DNA from: Polyodon spathula
Lineage: Eukaryota > Chordata > Actinopteri > Acipenseriformes > Polyodontidae
Direction: 5' to 3'
Assembly: GCF_017654505.1 (NCBI RefSeq)
Contig: NC_054553.1
Span: forward strand, 3,575,974-3,639,973
DNA: 64,000 nt
This document shows positions 1 to 11,600 of this stretch, piece by piece (the first letter of the stretch is position 1; each line of letters begins with the position of its first letter). The position numbers and the translations under genes were made by a program. The notes beneath the pieces are model-generated. The model had not been told where the DNA came from, searched no databases, and worked only from the letters and a program-made list of their open reading frames with translations.

Positions 1-430
1 ATTAGGAGTCAGACTAATTAGAAGGAACACGATTCTCAAGTGCTCTGTGTAACCCCTGACCAGCAGGAGATAGGGCAGGGGAGTGAGAGAGAGACAGAGA
101 GAGAGAGGGTGGGAGAAGGGGGATGGGTGAGTGGCAGACAGAGAGGGGAAAAAGGAGATTTGAGTGAAGAGAACAGAGCAAAATGTATGATCAAACACAT
201 CTCTCTGTGTATTAGGATTACAAAAACCAGCAGAGTATTTAAAGTACAGGGTGGGTGGTGGAAGAGGTTTGTCAGGGCATTCTGAACACAAGGAGAGCTG
301 CTTTGGGGAAATCCAACCCACATGTGCCCAAATGTTCGCACTTCCTAAAGAGGAGAAGTTCTGCCCGGTGACGGAGCCCCCCTCTGCGATAAAGGGTCAG
401 TTTAGGATTGTTTTTTAGGTCTCAAACTTC

Positions 431-494
431 ATTTTTTTCAATTCCAACACCCCCTGCCCTGATCTGGAGAGGGGGTGTTGGAATTGAAAAAAAT
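431..494. repeat. perfect 25-bp inverted repeat, 14-nt loop
   Basis: Bases 431-455 and 470-494 are exact reverse complements. Each arm combines a T7/A7 run, CAATTCCAACA and a C5 block. The spacer is 14 nt (gccctgatctggag). It lies in a GPC3 intron, so the transcript would form a long stable stem. I recognise no known RNA family. Confidence 0.95.
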
Positions 495-923
495 AAATAA
501 TGAAATCTCCAGAGGGGCCCGAAACTAAAAATCGATTTTTGGGAAACGATTTCAAATTTGTGTCAGTAATTGGGAGGCAATTATACGGGACCTAGCGGCA
601 GATTTGCATCCCGCACGCCTGCAGATTAACCTCGGGTGGAAGAGCTTTCATGAACCCTGCTTGCTCTGACAGAGTGAGAACCAGCGCAACTAGATATATA
701 GATAGATAGAGAGATAGACAGATAGAGAGATAGTCCTAGTAGAGGCCATGCTGAGAGCTGGCGGTAACACTGAACAGCTTGGTTCTGTTTTTTTTGTTTT
801 GCGTTTTTCTTTGAATTCCATTACCTGACGTTGTGAAACTTTCCCAGAGCCTGCTATTAATTAGACTGGGAGACAGGCAGGCAGGGAGGGAAGCAGAGAG
901 ACACAGAAGGAAAAGAAACAGCA

Positions 924-928
<5 letters not shown>

Positions 929-982
<54 letters not shown>
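929..982. repeat. (GA)n microsatellite
   Basis: About 27 uninterrupted GA units, followed by a purine-rich stretch of GAGA/GGGA to about 1180. Open frames of Ser-Leu or Arg-Glu repeats here are artefacts of the repeat. Confidence 0.98.
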
Positions 983-984
<2 letters not shown>

Positions 985-1827
985 AGTATGGACAGTGAGA
1001 GGAGGGAGAGAAGAATGTAGAGAGACAGGGAAGAATGGAATGAGAGAGATAGGGTGAGAGAAGGAGAGAAAGCCAAGGATAGAAAGGGAGGGGAACACAG
1101 AAAGCAGTGGAGAGATAGAGGGAGGGCAGAAAGTAGAGAGGGAGAGAAGAAATGGGAGAAAGAAAGAGAGAGAGAGAGGGGTATGAGCGCTGGCTTCAAT
1201 CAACACACAGCTCGGCAGCACTCTGCGTCCTGGGTAAACTGTGGCGCCCCCTGGCTATCAGAGTGTGCACTGCAGCCTGGTATCTACCTCTCCCCACAGT
1301 GTGCGTGCTCACGCTCAGACAGACAGGTGAATGTCGTTCATGTTCATATTTAATAACTCTTACTGCATGGTTACAGTGACTGGGGATGTCAGCGTTTCTC
1401 CGTGTGGACAGACCCTTTGCGGCACACAATGGGACCATTTCATTAAACGAGAGGCCCTGTCCCCGCGCTGGGGTGGGGTTAGTGGGCAGTGAAGATTTAC
1501 AAAGCTGTATGGCTGTGGCCTCCATTACCCACATAATTGCATTTCACTTGCAAATGTCATTCTCATTAATCGTGGCTCCCCACTGCTGCAGGGGTATAAC
1601 GAGGCTACACTGGATGTGAACCACATGCATGTGGCCACACACTTCCTGCTCCTCTTTTTACTGCTTCTACCATGTTGGGCTGTGCTTCACCATGCTGGGG
1701 CTCCCATACGCTTTCATCATCTGCTTCTACCATGTTCACTTTGAATGTGCTTGCCCATGATTTCAACCTGCTTTCCTATTCTTTATTAATATATGTGCTT
1801 AGCTTTGCTTCTACACTGTTCCAATGT

Positions 1828-2070
1828 GCTGTACCCTGCTTCCCTGAGCTGTACCCTGCTTCCCTGAGCTGTACCCTGCTCCACTGTGCTGTACCCTGCT
1901 TCCCTGAGCTGTACCCTGCTTCCCTGAGCTGTACCCTGCTCCACTGTGCTGTACCCTGCTTCCCTGTGCTGTACCATGCTTCCCTGTGCTGTACCCTTCT
2001 CTCCTGTGCTGTATCCTGCTCCCCTGTGCTGTACCCTGCTCTCCTGTGCTCTACCATGCTTCCCTGGGCT
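1828..2070. repeat. 20-bp minisatellite
   Basis: About twelve tandem copies of a 20-bp unit, consensus gctgtaccctgcttccctga. There is a 60-bp higher-order pattern (two tccctgagct units then one ccactgtgct) repeated twice at 1840-1960, showing amplification of triplets. The unit length is not a multiple of three, so the long frames it creates are not protein-coding. Confidence 0.96.
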
Positions 2071-3363
2071 TTAACATGTTTTCAATAAACTTTCCCAAAC
2101 TGTTCTTTTACCAGGCAGTACTTTATAAAAAGTATTTATACAGTAAAAGTAAAAAGAATGACTGACCAGCTGTGGTCCTGCTGTTGGGTGAAGCTCCGAG
2201 TCTGGGAGAGGCACGTTAGGATCAAACAGCTCATTCATTCCAGCTGTTTTTTCACCTGTTCTCAGTGCAGCAAGGCTCCCTGGCGCAGGGGCCGGCCCAT
2301 CTTCAGCTGCAGACACCCAAGAGCAGGGAGTTTCTCTATTGAAAACCAGCAAACCACCAGTGCTGCTCGCTGCTAGCACCACACAGCCGGCACAACGTTC
2401 CTTGTTTCAGACAGGGTCCTTTTCTTTGGTTGAGCTGGGGAGAGCTGAATACCCTCACTGTGTCTTTAACACAAAGACCTGAGCTCCCCTGGGACCCTCA
2501 CACAAGCCAGTTGCACCAGCTATAACATTACCTTGTGGCATTGGTCAAAGACAATATTGTGAAAGCCAGCCCGGGTAAGCTGATATTTAATAGACTTGAA
2601 AGGATGTCATCCATCCTGCAGCGTTCAACAGAAATGCCTCTCGGCCACTCAGCTCTAAACTGATAGCACGCCATTATAGCGCTGCTCACCTTGTGCTTAC
2701 AATACAGCACGCAGCACGCTCTTAAAGCGACGGGACAGCATAAAAAAAGTCTCTCTTGTTTATTGAATCTTTAACTAAAAGGTGACAAAGATAGAAGAGA
2801 GAAGCATGGTTAAAGCATAGATATCTGATGATGCTGGTAAAACCCTGATAAAGCAAGACAAGACACAGCAAACCACCTTTAAGAGATAAACAGATCACTG
2901 CTGCAGATTTGTCACAATTCCAGTGCATCTTATCCAGTGTACAGATTCCATGCCGTGCGCAGAACACACTGCTGGTAAAGTCAAGATCTGTAACTGAACT
3001 GGGAGTGAGGTTAATGTGCACTCAAGAAGGCAGACAGATGAAACACTGTATCTACTGATCTAAAATAAAAATAAATATTTCTCCTTCAGATTCGATAATC
3101 TCATTTTGGGTTCAACGAGGCATGTTTATCACCCCATCATATTGGGCCATGTGTTTGAGGTGTGCAGCTATGTGTCATGTGAGATAATAGATTGATTTAT
3201 ATAGCGCCTTTCATACCCCAGTGAGTCCCCACGTGGTGCGAGAGGGTATTCACCTGGGCTCCTTGCTTGTTATTGCCCTGACTGAGCAGAGGCAGTGTAG
3301 TCATGCTGGCATGGTATCAGAGTGATCGCCGCACACCTTGCTAGGTATGCAGCAGGGCTGTAC

Positions 3364-3475
3364 CTGATTAATGTGCTTCAGTTTGTCGATGATCTGGTTG
3401 ATAACTGGCTCCAGTGCCTTGGGCTTGGTGTCTGGGCTGTGCGGCTGCACTTTCTTCATTGTCGGAGGAGGGTAT
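3364..3475 (-). CDS. gpc3: GPC3 coding exon 6
   Basis: The 112-nt exon encodes residues 424-461 and ends with [16 protein letters not shown], nearly identical to human [16 protein letters not shown]. The acceptor is TGCCCTGCAG|ATACCC and the donor AATCAG|GTACAG (phase 0). The N-terminal half ([20 protein letters not shown]) is divergent from mammals. The next human exon carries the heparan-sulphate serines; I found no counterpart in bases 1-3363. Confidence 0.9.
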
Positions 3476-6401
3476 CTGCAGGGCAGACAGCAGACAGGGG
3501 TTACAACAATACAAATCAAGTATAAAACAAAGTAGCCTGTTCTGCTCTGCTCTAAACAGAGGACATAGCCGCATCTCAATACCACCACTGCAGAGATCAT
3601 TAGACTAGGACCCTGCTGACTGGTGAATCTGTGAGCTTTTATTTAGACCCACTGCGGTTTAGATCAATTCTGAGTCAAACCTGCTGTTCAAGACCACCTA
3701 AACAGAAAGGCCATCTGCCCACACACCCGTGTCAGTGTGTATCTGTATCACCCATATTAGATGTCCTGTCTGTCGAGACCACCGATCAACAAAGACTGCT
3801 TCTTTAAGAGGGTGGAATGCTGGACTGGAAGCTGAGCGCACCTTGGAATGGGTTTGGAATGTCAGAGTTATCTGAGCTCTATCTTTGTCGTCTTCTTCCT
3901 CTTCTTCTCCTTGTTCCGATTCACTTTCTGTATCATTTTGTATTTCAGTCAGACCTGGACACTGCATGTCAGCGGGTCCAATCCCGGTCCTGGAGGGCCA
4001 CTCCACTCCAGGTTTAACAGGTAAAATGAGAAAATGAACGACTTCAGTGTCTGGGTGGAGGTTTGATTGGTTCAATTAAACAATTTAGAACAGGGTTGGA
4101 ACAAAGACCAGGACTGGAAGGGCCAGGTCTGGACACCCCTGCTGTATGTGACCTGTTCAGAGAAAAGCCCAGTAAAAGCAGTAGGCAGAGCTTCACTTGT
4201 CCTGCACTCCTCCTGGTCTACAGAACTCCCACGCACTGCTTATGCAGTGTGGTTGAGATCTGCTCTGAACTGCAATACCCCTGAGCATGTGCCCTCAACT
4301 GGTTATCTAACTGACGCTGCGGGAGGGGGGGTACCATAGGCCAGCTTGCTGTCACCTGATCATTTTAGTTACATGTAACCCCTAGGAGGGCTGTTTTAGA
4401 GGAATCAGAATCTCTTCCCCTGCTCTGACTGGCTTTTCTCAACTGGTCTTTCACTTCAAACACCTTCCATGATTTCCTGTCGCTTCCTTGACAACTTCCT
4501 GAATCACTGCTGCTAACATAATTACCAAACAGAAAGCCACATGTGGCTCTGTGCAAGAAACACGCTGCGCTTGATTATTTATTAACTTGAACCCTTTAAC
4601 TATGGGACGCTCACAGGGGGGTATTATAGTACCTCTAGCCTGCCCCAAGTTTATTAATGGCACCTTCAGTAGCCTTCAATACTTCAGCACTGAAAGATAT
4701 ATTTTTTAATGCTTTTTATTACGATTGGTGTTGACATGCTAAAAAAACCCCACCTGTGTTTAAACGGTTAAGACACTGAATCCCTGTGATCTCACACATG
4801 ATCCTCATCATCAATGCAGGCTCAGGCTGCTCTCACAATGCCAGCAGCGCCACCCAGTGGATTCCATGGGAAATGTTCCTTTAACTTCTGTCTGGGTGTA
4901 ATCACAGACAGGATGTGCGATTAAGGGTACGTGTCAGTCTTGAGAATCAGCATTTCCTCAGGTGAAAGTGCACAGCTTTGCTGTTTTCACAGAGCACACT
5001 AAATAAAGGAATGCCTTTCAGCGCTTTGCTCTCAGAAGATGAGGCTGCTCAGTGAAAGAGAAGGTTGAAAACCTCTGGATAGAGGGCAAGGAAGAGGTGG
5101 AGGGATGCTAACTAAGCAATGACAGAGACGTGTCTGATTTAAACAGCTCTGACGAGGCTCCCACAGGAACGCTTGTCCAGCTGGATGTTCAGTGTACCGA
5201 TGCCTCTGGAGTCTCTGATTGCTTTCACTTGTGTCTTTTTGAATTATATATATATAATTCTGCAATCAACATAAAAAGGGAAGATCAAAGCCTGAGTACC
5301 TGTACTGCCCGCTTTGACTTTAACATGACAAAGACACCAGCTGTGCCAGCTTTGTTATTCAAAGCGTAATTTCCACAATCAGCTTTATGCTGGCTTTTTT
5401 CTTTTTTTCTCTTCCTGAACTTTATGAACGGAGCTCAGGTGCCAGAGCTTTGTTTGGAAGTGGTCTACGGGCACAGTTAGAAACTCACACCAGCGTGGCA
5501 CCCAGTCCTGGGTTTCAGAACTGGAATCGTTCAAATAGAGTTCTGAAACCCAGGACTTGCTGTAAGACTTGCTGTGGGTTTCTGATCTTGCAAATAGTTT
5601 TGAATTGAGTTGTGTACAACTGTTAAGCTAAGATGAGACCAGCAGACTTGATGCCAGTGCACTCTATACTGCTCAACCAAGCTCCCCCCACCCCCATATC
5701 GGTTATTATCAAAGGCGATTTGTCTTTCATTGCCAACATGCATCTTAAAATAGCAGCCGATGAGAGAAGCCAGCATGCATGTCTCAGAGAGAGCGAGGGA
5801 GAGAATGCAAGAGGGGGGGAGACAGAAAGAAAGAAAGGAGTGGTGTGAGAGAAAAAGAGGGAGTGAAAGATAAGAAGGTAGAAAGAGAGCGAAAAGGAGA
5901 ATGGGACAGAGAGGGAGGGAGGAAGAAAAAGAAGGATAGGGGCGAAAGAGGAAACGAGACAAAGAAAGAGAGGAAGACAAGCAAACGACAGCAGAGTGAT
6001 TCAATCCAATCCCTTTCATCCGTTACTCAAACACCTGCCCCTAGCAAAAACACTCACACAACAGTACATCAGAGTGATGGAAAGGATTCACACTGCGTGC
6101 AAGGTGAAGCTGGGCAGGGCAGGCTGGCCCCTGGGCTGATTCCCAGCACTCTGTTAACTGTGATTCCAAACCAGTATGACTGACATTGAGAGGTATTGAG
6201 AGGGGTGCGCTCCTGCTGCTCAGGGTCACAGCGTTAATGAACCCCCCACAGGCGCCCAGTCACTACCGTCATCTACTTCATCACTGCTCTTCATTAAACA
6301 GATATTTCACCTTGCAGCGCAGCACTGCACCTCTTAGATTACCCACAGAATTTACTGAACGTGGAAGAACAGGGAATTGGGAGCTTGAAAGTATCTGGAT
6401 A

Positions 6402-6440
<39 letters not shown>

Positions 6441-8439
6441 GTGATTTGCCATGCTTGCATATATGGCTCATTGAACTCTGCCAGACCTCTTCTGAAGTAT
6501 CCTAATAAAGGTTTTGACTGGGGTTGAAAAGTCTGCTAATTGGTGTTTTTATACATGCAACATTTCTCATGATCTGGAAGCGTATGAAGCAGCGTGCAGC
6601 TGCTGTTATTTAGTCAGCTTTTCAATAAACTAAACCGGTAACACTTGAAAATAATAAATCCTGACTGAATCCCACAGGAATGGCAGCTGAATATGTTGTG
6701 ATCCAGTGTTCTGATTCATTTTGGATTCCGCCCTGTTATCATGTGGATTGAATTACCCGTGTTCATGCCATGCTCCTTTGTAAGAGAGGCTGTTTCTCCC
6801 GTGTACTGTACAAGGCCTGCATGATGCATGAATGAACACTTCTCCCAATCCCCTGAATGCAAGCCTTGTGCATGGGCAGCTCTGCTCCTGCATTTAACTC
6901 AATGGAAGATTCCCCTCAACGCTGCAGCAGCAGCAGGCTGGCTCTCTCACCTCTCCGCGATGTCCTGACCGTTCCAGCAGAGGGAGTCGTTGAGCATGGC
7001 AGACTCGCGGCTGCACAGCGCCTCCGGCAGGCTGCTGTAGAAATGAGTGAACCCTTGCAGGGTGTCGATGAACTCCCTTGGGGTACACAAACAACCTGGG
7101 TTAGGAGTCACAACGTTACCATGTTTTAATTTGCTGGCATGTCTAAAACAGTCTGTGTAAACTCTATGGGATGGAGAAGCTTTCCTGTTAAAACTTAGAT
7201 ACATAGATAGGAAACTTAACATGTTACACATGTGCATGCATGACAGAAGTGGTCATATTTGCACTTAGCATGCATTTCAGTGATTGTGAGGCTGGAGCAC
7301 CACATGCTAACAGCATGTATTTGACAGTCAATGTGCTGTAAGTTCTTTTATTAAGATTTTAGACTCAATACCCTGACCCACGGGAGCTCTGCCCCCTGGT
7401 GGTCGTGTGGTGGAAGTGCAGCGTACCTTCTGCGTCCAGCCAGTGTTTCGTGAGGGTCGACGGGGGGGCTCTTGAGCCCACGCTGGTGAGCAGGTCCATC
7501 CTCGGGGGAGTGGACAGAGTGAGCTAGCCGCTGTGGGGAGTGACCACACATACCGCTGACCTGCGGGGGACAGGGAGAGAAGTACATAGTAAATAGCCAA
7601 GAAGTAAAATAAAAAGACACAAACACCCGTTCTCTTCTTAAAACTAAGGGGGAATAAAGACTTCTGACTCGAGAGCTTGGCTTTTTACACTTTGTTTTCC
7701 CCAAAGTCCCATACAGCAAGAGGAGGAATAAGGACCTTCCCTCTGAAGCGTAGTGCCATTGTGCACAACGCCTCATAAACCTCTATCAGTAAGAGACAAA
7801 CACACACGCTCTCTCCAGGTGTAATTAAAATGCAAATGCATGTTAATGTTTTGCTTGTGTTTAACGATTTGCCACTTTAATTTCTCCAGGGATTTATTAC
7901 AGGCTTGAATCTGCCACAGCACTAACAACTAATTGTATTGCTCTCCTAATTGAATGCTGGAACATCCTCCCCACTGAATAATGATTCATGATAAGAAAGC
8001 AAGCTGGCTGAGCTCGGCATGTTCATTAGGGGTTGGGGCTGCTGCAGGGCTCAGTGCTGTTAGGAAATCTGGTGCTGCAGGACAGAGTGCAGGTTCAAGG
8101 TTATACAACAAGTGGATTAGTGGATTTCATTGTCTAAATGACTCTGCCTCTCTCCCAGTCTATAAACTGTAACCACTGGGCCACACTGCCTCCATCCCAG
8201 TCCACAAGCCCACACAGACACTGCTTTAAAGACACTATGACTAAAACAGTCCATCAGACTCCATTTATTGCTGTTAGTCAGGCTATCAGCGGTATTATGA
8301 CAGGAATAAAAGTTTACATTGTTGCACTTTTCAGGATACGGGAGATAAATTTCCACGGCAACAGTTTTAATACGTTCATTCTAGAATCCTGAGAGGAAAG
8401 CCCAGTCAGTCACTGTAATTATCACTGATGCATTGTCAA

Positions 8440-8507
<68 letters not shown>

Positions 8508-8667
8508 GACCAGATAACCATTGCCAGCTTCAAAACAAAGATTCAAAAACCAGCGCCGAAACTGAGCGCTGAAACTGAGGTTAATGGAAACCGGAGGGGG
8601 AGGGTAATTCAGTCAATTAAGGGGTTAATTCTATCTACACCATGATAAGCCACAAATGTTTTTTAAT

Positions 8668-8699
<32 letters not shown>

Positions 8700-11600
8700 G
8701 TTTCATCCGTTGCAACTATTGGCAGAAATGTTGATCAATAATAATTCCAAGAACCAGGTACTTTAATATCTCTGTTTTTATTTGGTTTTGTTGTTTTTGC
8801 ATGGCAGGCAGCTGCAGTACCGCTGTGATGCACATATGTGGCGCTGTTGTGCTTGTTTTACATCAGTGCTGCTTCCCCCTGCCAATCAGCTGACAGAGCA
8901 AGCAGGCAGAATGGTGGTGGGAGACCAAGACAAGAGGCTCGCTGTCATCAGGGTTCCTTGGAACGCAGAGGATGCTGAAGTTCTGTTGATAATTCATGAA
9001 GCCCTGAGTGAGATCGGTCCTGTCCCTATTACTTTATGAAGCCCTGAGTGACCTTGGTCCTGTGCTGTGTTTTGGTAATTTTTTTTTTTTTTTTAATACA
9101 TATGAACAGATATATGGTGCAAAGTTACTTATGTTTTGACACATCAGTTTATTAGAACTGCCTTTTTGAGAACTAGCTAAATCATGATCTGTTCTGAGCC
9201 GACTGGAGTCCTTCCAGCGTTGTGTCCAACCTGTAATGAATCTGCCTCGGCTGTGTCTGTATTCCCTAATTTAATGAGTGACTATACACGTGGCGCCTGA
9301 TCAGTAACGCTTCTCAACAAGGTCTGGGCAAGGGCAAGCACAGTCTCTTCCCACTACCTGGCTGTGTTTACCCAGCAGATCCTATCTGATCTCCCCTCGT
9401 GTTCCTGGTCACCTGTGAGGCTCTGCTCTCCAGGGACCAGCTGGTAACGCAGGCTGGACTGTTCCCACTTTGAAATCGAGACTAAAGACTTCCGAACAGG
9501 CCTTTCTCTGTGGCACTCTCAGCCCTGTCTGGAAAGACAGTCTTCTAAAGGGTCTGAGGATTTGGAATGGCGACGTGACGCCACAAACACGAGCATTATC
9601 TACTTTGTTAAAGGCCCAATATGCTATAAATTGGAAGCAGATCAGCTTGAGAAGAGAATTGATGTCATGAGACAGGCGTGCAGCTGCACGTGTCCTTCAG
9701 CCATCGAAAATGAGTGGAACAATGAGCAGAGATTTGATCTGACAAGGTCAAAACACAAAGTGAAAGAAGAACCGCTAAAATCACGTACAACGAGAGGAGG
9801 GAAAGTACAGTGGAACTGGTATTGAAGGAAATTAAAGTTTTGTAGAATCAGGTTCAAAGTCCAGCTCTTGAGGGAAGGCACAGGAGCTGGGAGATTTCAG
9901 CCCCTCATCTAGTAATGACTAACTCTAATTTCAAATCTAATTCTGTATCAGTGAGGCTCTCTGTGGCTGAGGGAGACAGCTGACCTTTAACCCTGAGGAC
10001 AAGAGGATGTAATTAAGTTCCTCTCTCAGGTTTAGATGGTACGCAGAGCTATGGTGCCTCAAGGAAACGCTGACACAGAGCTCTGCGGGTTCCTGTGCGG
10101 GGGAGACTGGCTATAAAACCGCTGCTACGGGCCCCCAGGGAGGTTTCAAATCTCATTAACCAACTGGCCGACTGCAGCGTGCGGAGAAAGGAGAGATTGT
10201 AATAATTCCTTACAAATTGATTTCATCTGCAGACAATGTCTCTCTCTCTCTCTCTCTCTTGTGGTTGCTTGTTGCAATACTCATGTATTATTGGAATTGC
10301 GGATGAAGCAAGATACAGAACTGGGTACCCCAGGGCCTTCATTATCAACAAAATAAGAAAGATAAATATCCTTTTTACCAGAACCACAAAGAACTGTAAC
10401 TTTTTCTTTTGATTTCCTTTGAGTTTCGGGAGTCGTGTCTATTGCCCTGAACGCAGATATACAGAACTTCCTACCGCATCTCAAACTTTTACCCCCAAGG
10501 GTTTGGGTACAGAACCTGGTTGAGTGCCGATCTGCAGAGCTCCGAGTGTGGATACAGAAGAGACTGGGATGCTAGCACAGAACACACTGACACACAGAGT
10601 TCCGCTGCTCTGTCTCCTGGTTCAGACTGCCGGACTCCCTCCCATGTGTACGTGTGTTCAAGTCTTCTCCTCTGTTCTGCGCAATAGCTGTTAAAAATAG
10701 AGCTTCATAAATCATGCAGCTTCCCAGTACGGATGCAGGGGGCAGAGGGAAAGAGAGAGAGAGAGATAGAGAGGCATAAGACCTGTTACTGTCAGAGATT
10801 GTGTGCTGAACTGAGCTGGTCACAAAAAGGCCACTAAGCATTACTATATAAAAGCTGCATCTCCCTGTTGGGTGTTATTCCCGGTCATGACACTCGCTCA
10901 GTCATTCACATTCACAAACTGGTGTAAGGACAATTCCACTCCAAAGCAAAGCTGCTGAAGTAATGAAACAGAGCATGTGAATAACTGAGATGTTAAGTAC
11001 TCTAGCAGCATGCTGTATGTAATCTTGGGAGAAAAGGGATTTCATGTCAAAAGTTCAGACTTTAAAAAATAAATTAATAGTTAATTAAAATAAAAATAAT
11101 TTTGCAAGTGTGTTTTTAAGCCAGCAGGCTGATCAGGACTGGGCTGCATTGCTGCCGTGTGAGAGAAAGTCGTGTTCTGGTGCCCTTTTAACCACGCTCT
11201 ATTGCATGTAGGAACATGGCTAGGATTTGGAAGAGCGATGACCCTGGTACAGAGTTCACTCTGAAGGTATATCACAGGCTCTCCCAGCTGCATAAACTAA
11301 TACCCGGTGTCTGAAATCACAATTCAGTGAGGAGAATACCGACCAGCCATAGTGTAAGAGGGGGTCTCCCAGAAAAATGTGATACCCTACAATTTCAGGA
11401 TTTACCTGAGTCGATACATTTTACCAACAAAAACAATTTTCGGGACATTTTTTTTTTTTTTATGTGGTGGAAAAACTTCCTGGGAAATTGTATTGGTAAT
11501 AGGATGCAAGGACAGCTTACCTAAAATAAATGAAATTGTGGGTTATCAGGTTTTTCCAGGACACCCCGCAGTACAGGCCCCACCCTCTATAGAGACCTGA

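Larger units (their letters stand above)
1..3363. other. GPC3 intron 6 (partial), repeat-rich
   Basis: No coding exon is seen here. The stretch holds a GA-rich tract (80-170), a perfect 25-bp hairpin (431-494), a (GA)n microsatellite (929-982), purine-rich DNA to about 1180, a 20-bp minisatellite (about 1828-2070) and a short dispersed fragment with the core tttatatagcgcctttcata (3195-3214). The segment 1480-1600 is rich in ATTA and octamer-like motifs and may be regulatory, but this is only an impression. Confidence 0.6.
3476..6950. other. GPC3 intron 5
   Basis: No exon evidence. It contains a MITE-like element (3968-4142), a 19-bp perfect inverted repeat (5504-5557), a long polypurine tract (5786-5985) and an (ATT)n microsatellite (6404-6440). 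An acidic open frame on the minus strand at 3698-4075 overlaps the MITE and has no glypican match. Confidence 0.7.

Noticed and set aside
736..1221. Ser/Leu-rich open frames over the GA tract
   Set aside because: They are translations of a microsatellite and polypurine stretch.
3698..4075. Acidic open frame ([15 protein letters not shown]) resembling the acidic C-terminus of glypicans
   Set aside because: It lies between GPC3 exons 5 and 6 rather than after exon 6, overlaps a MITE-like repeat and shows no other similarity.
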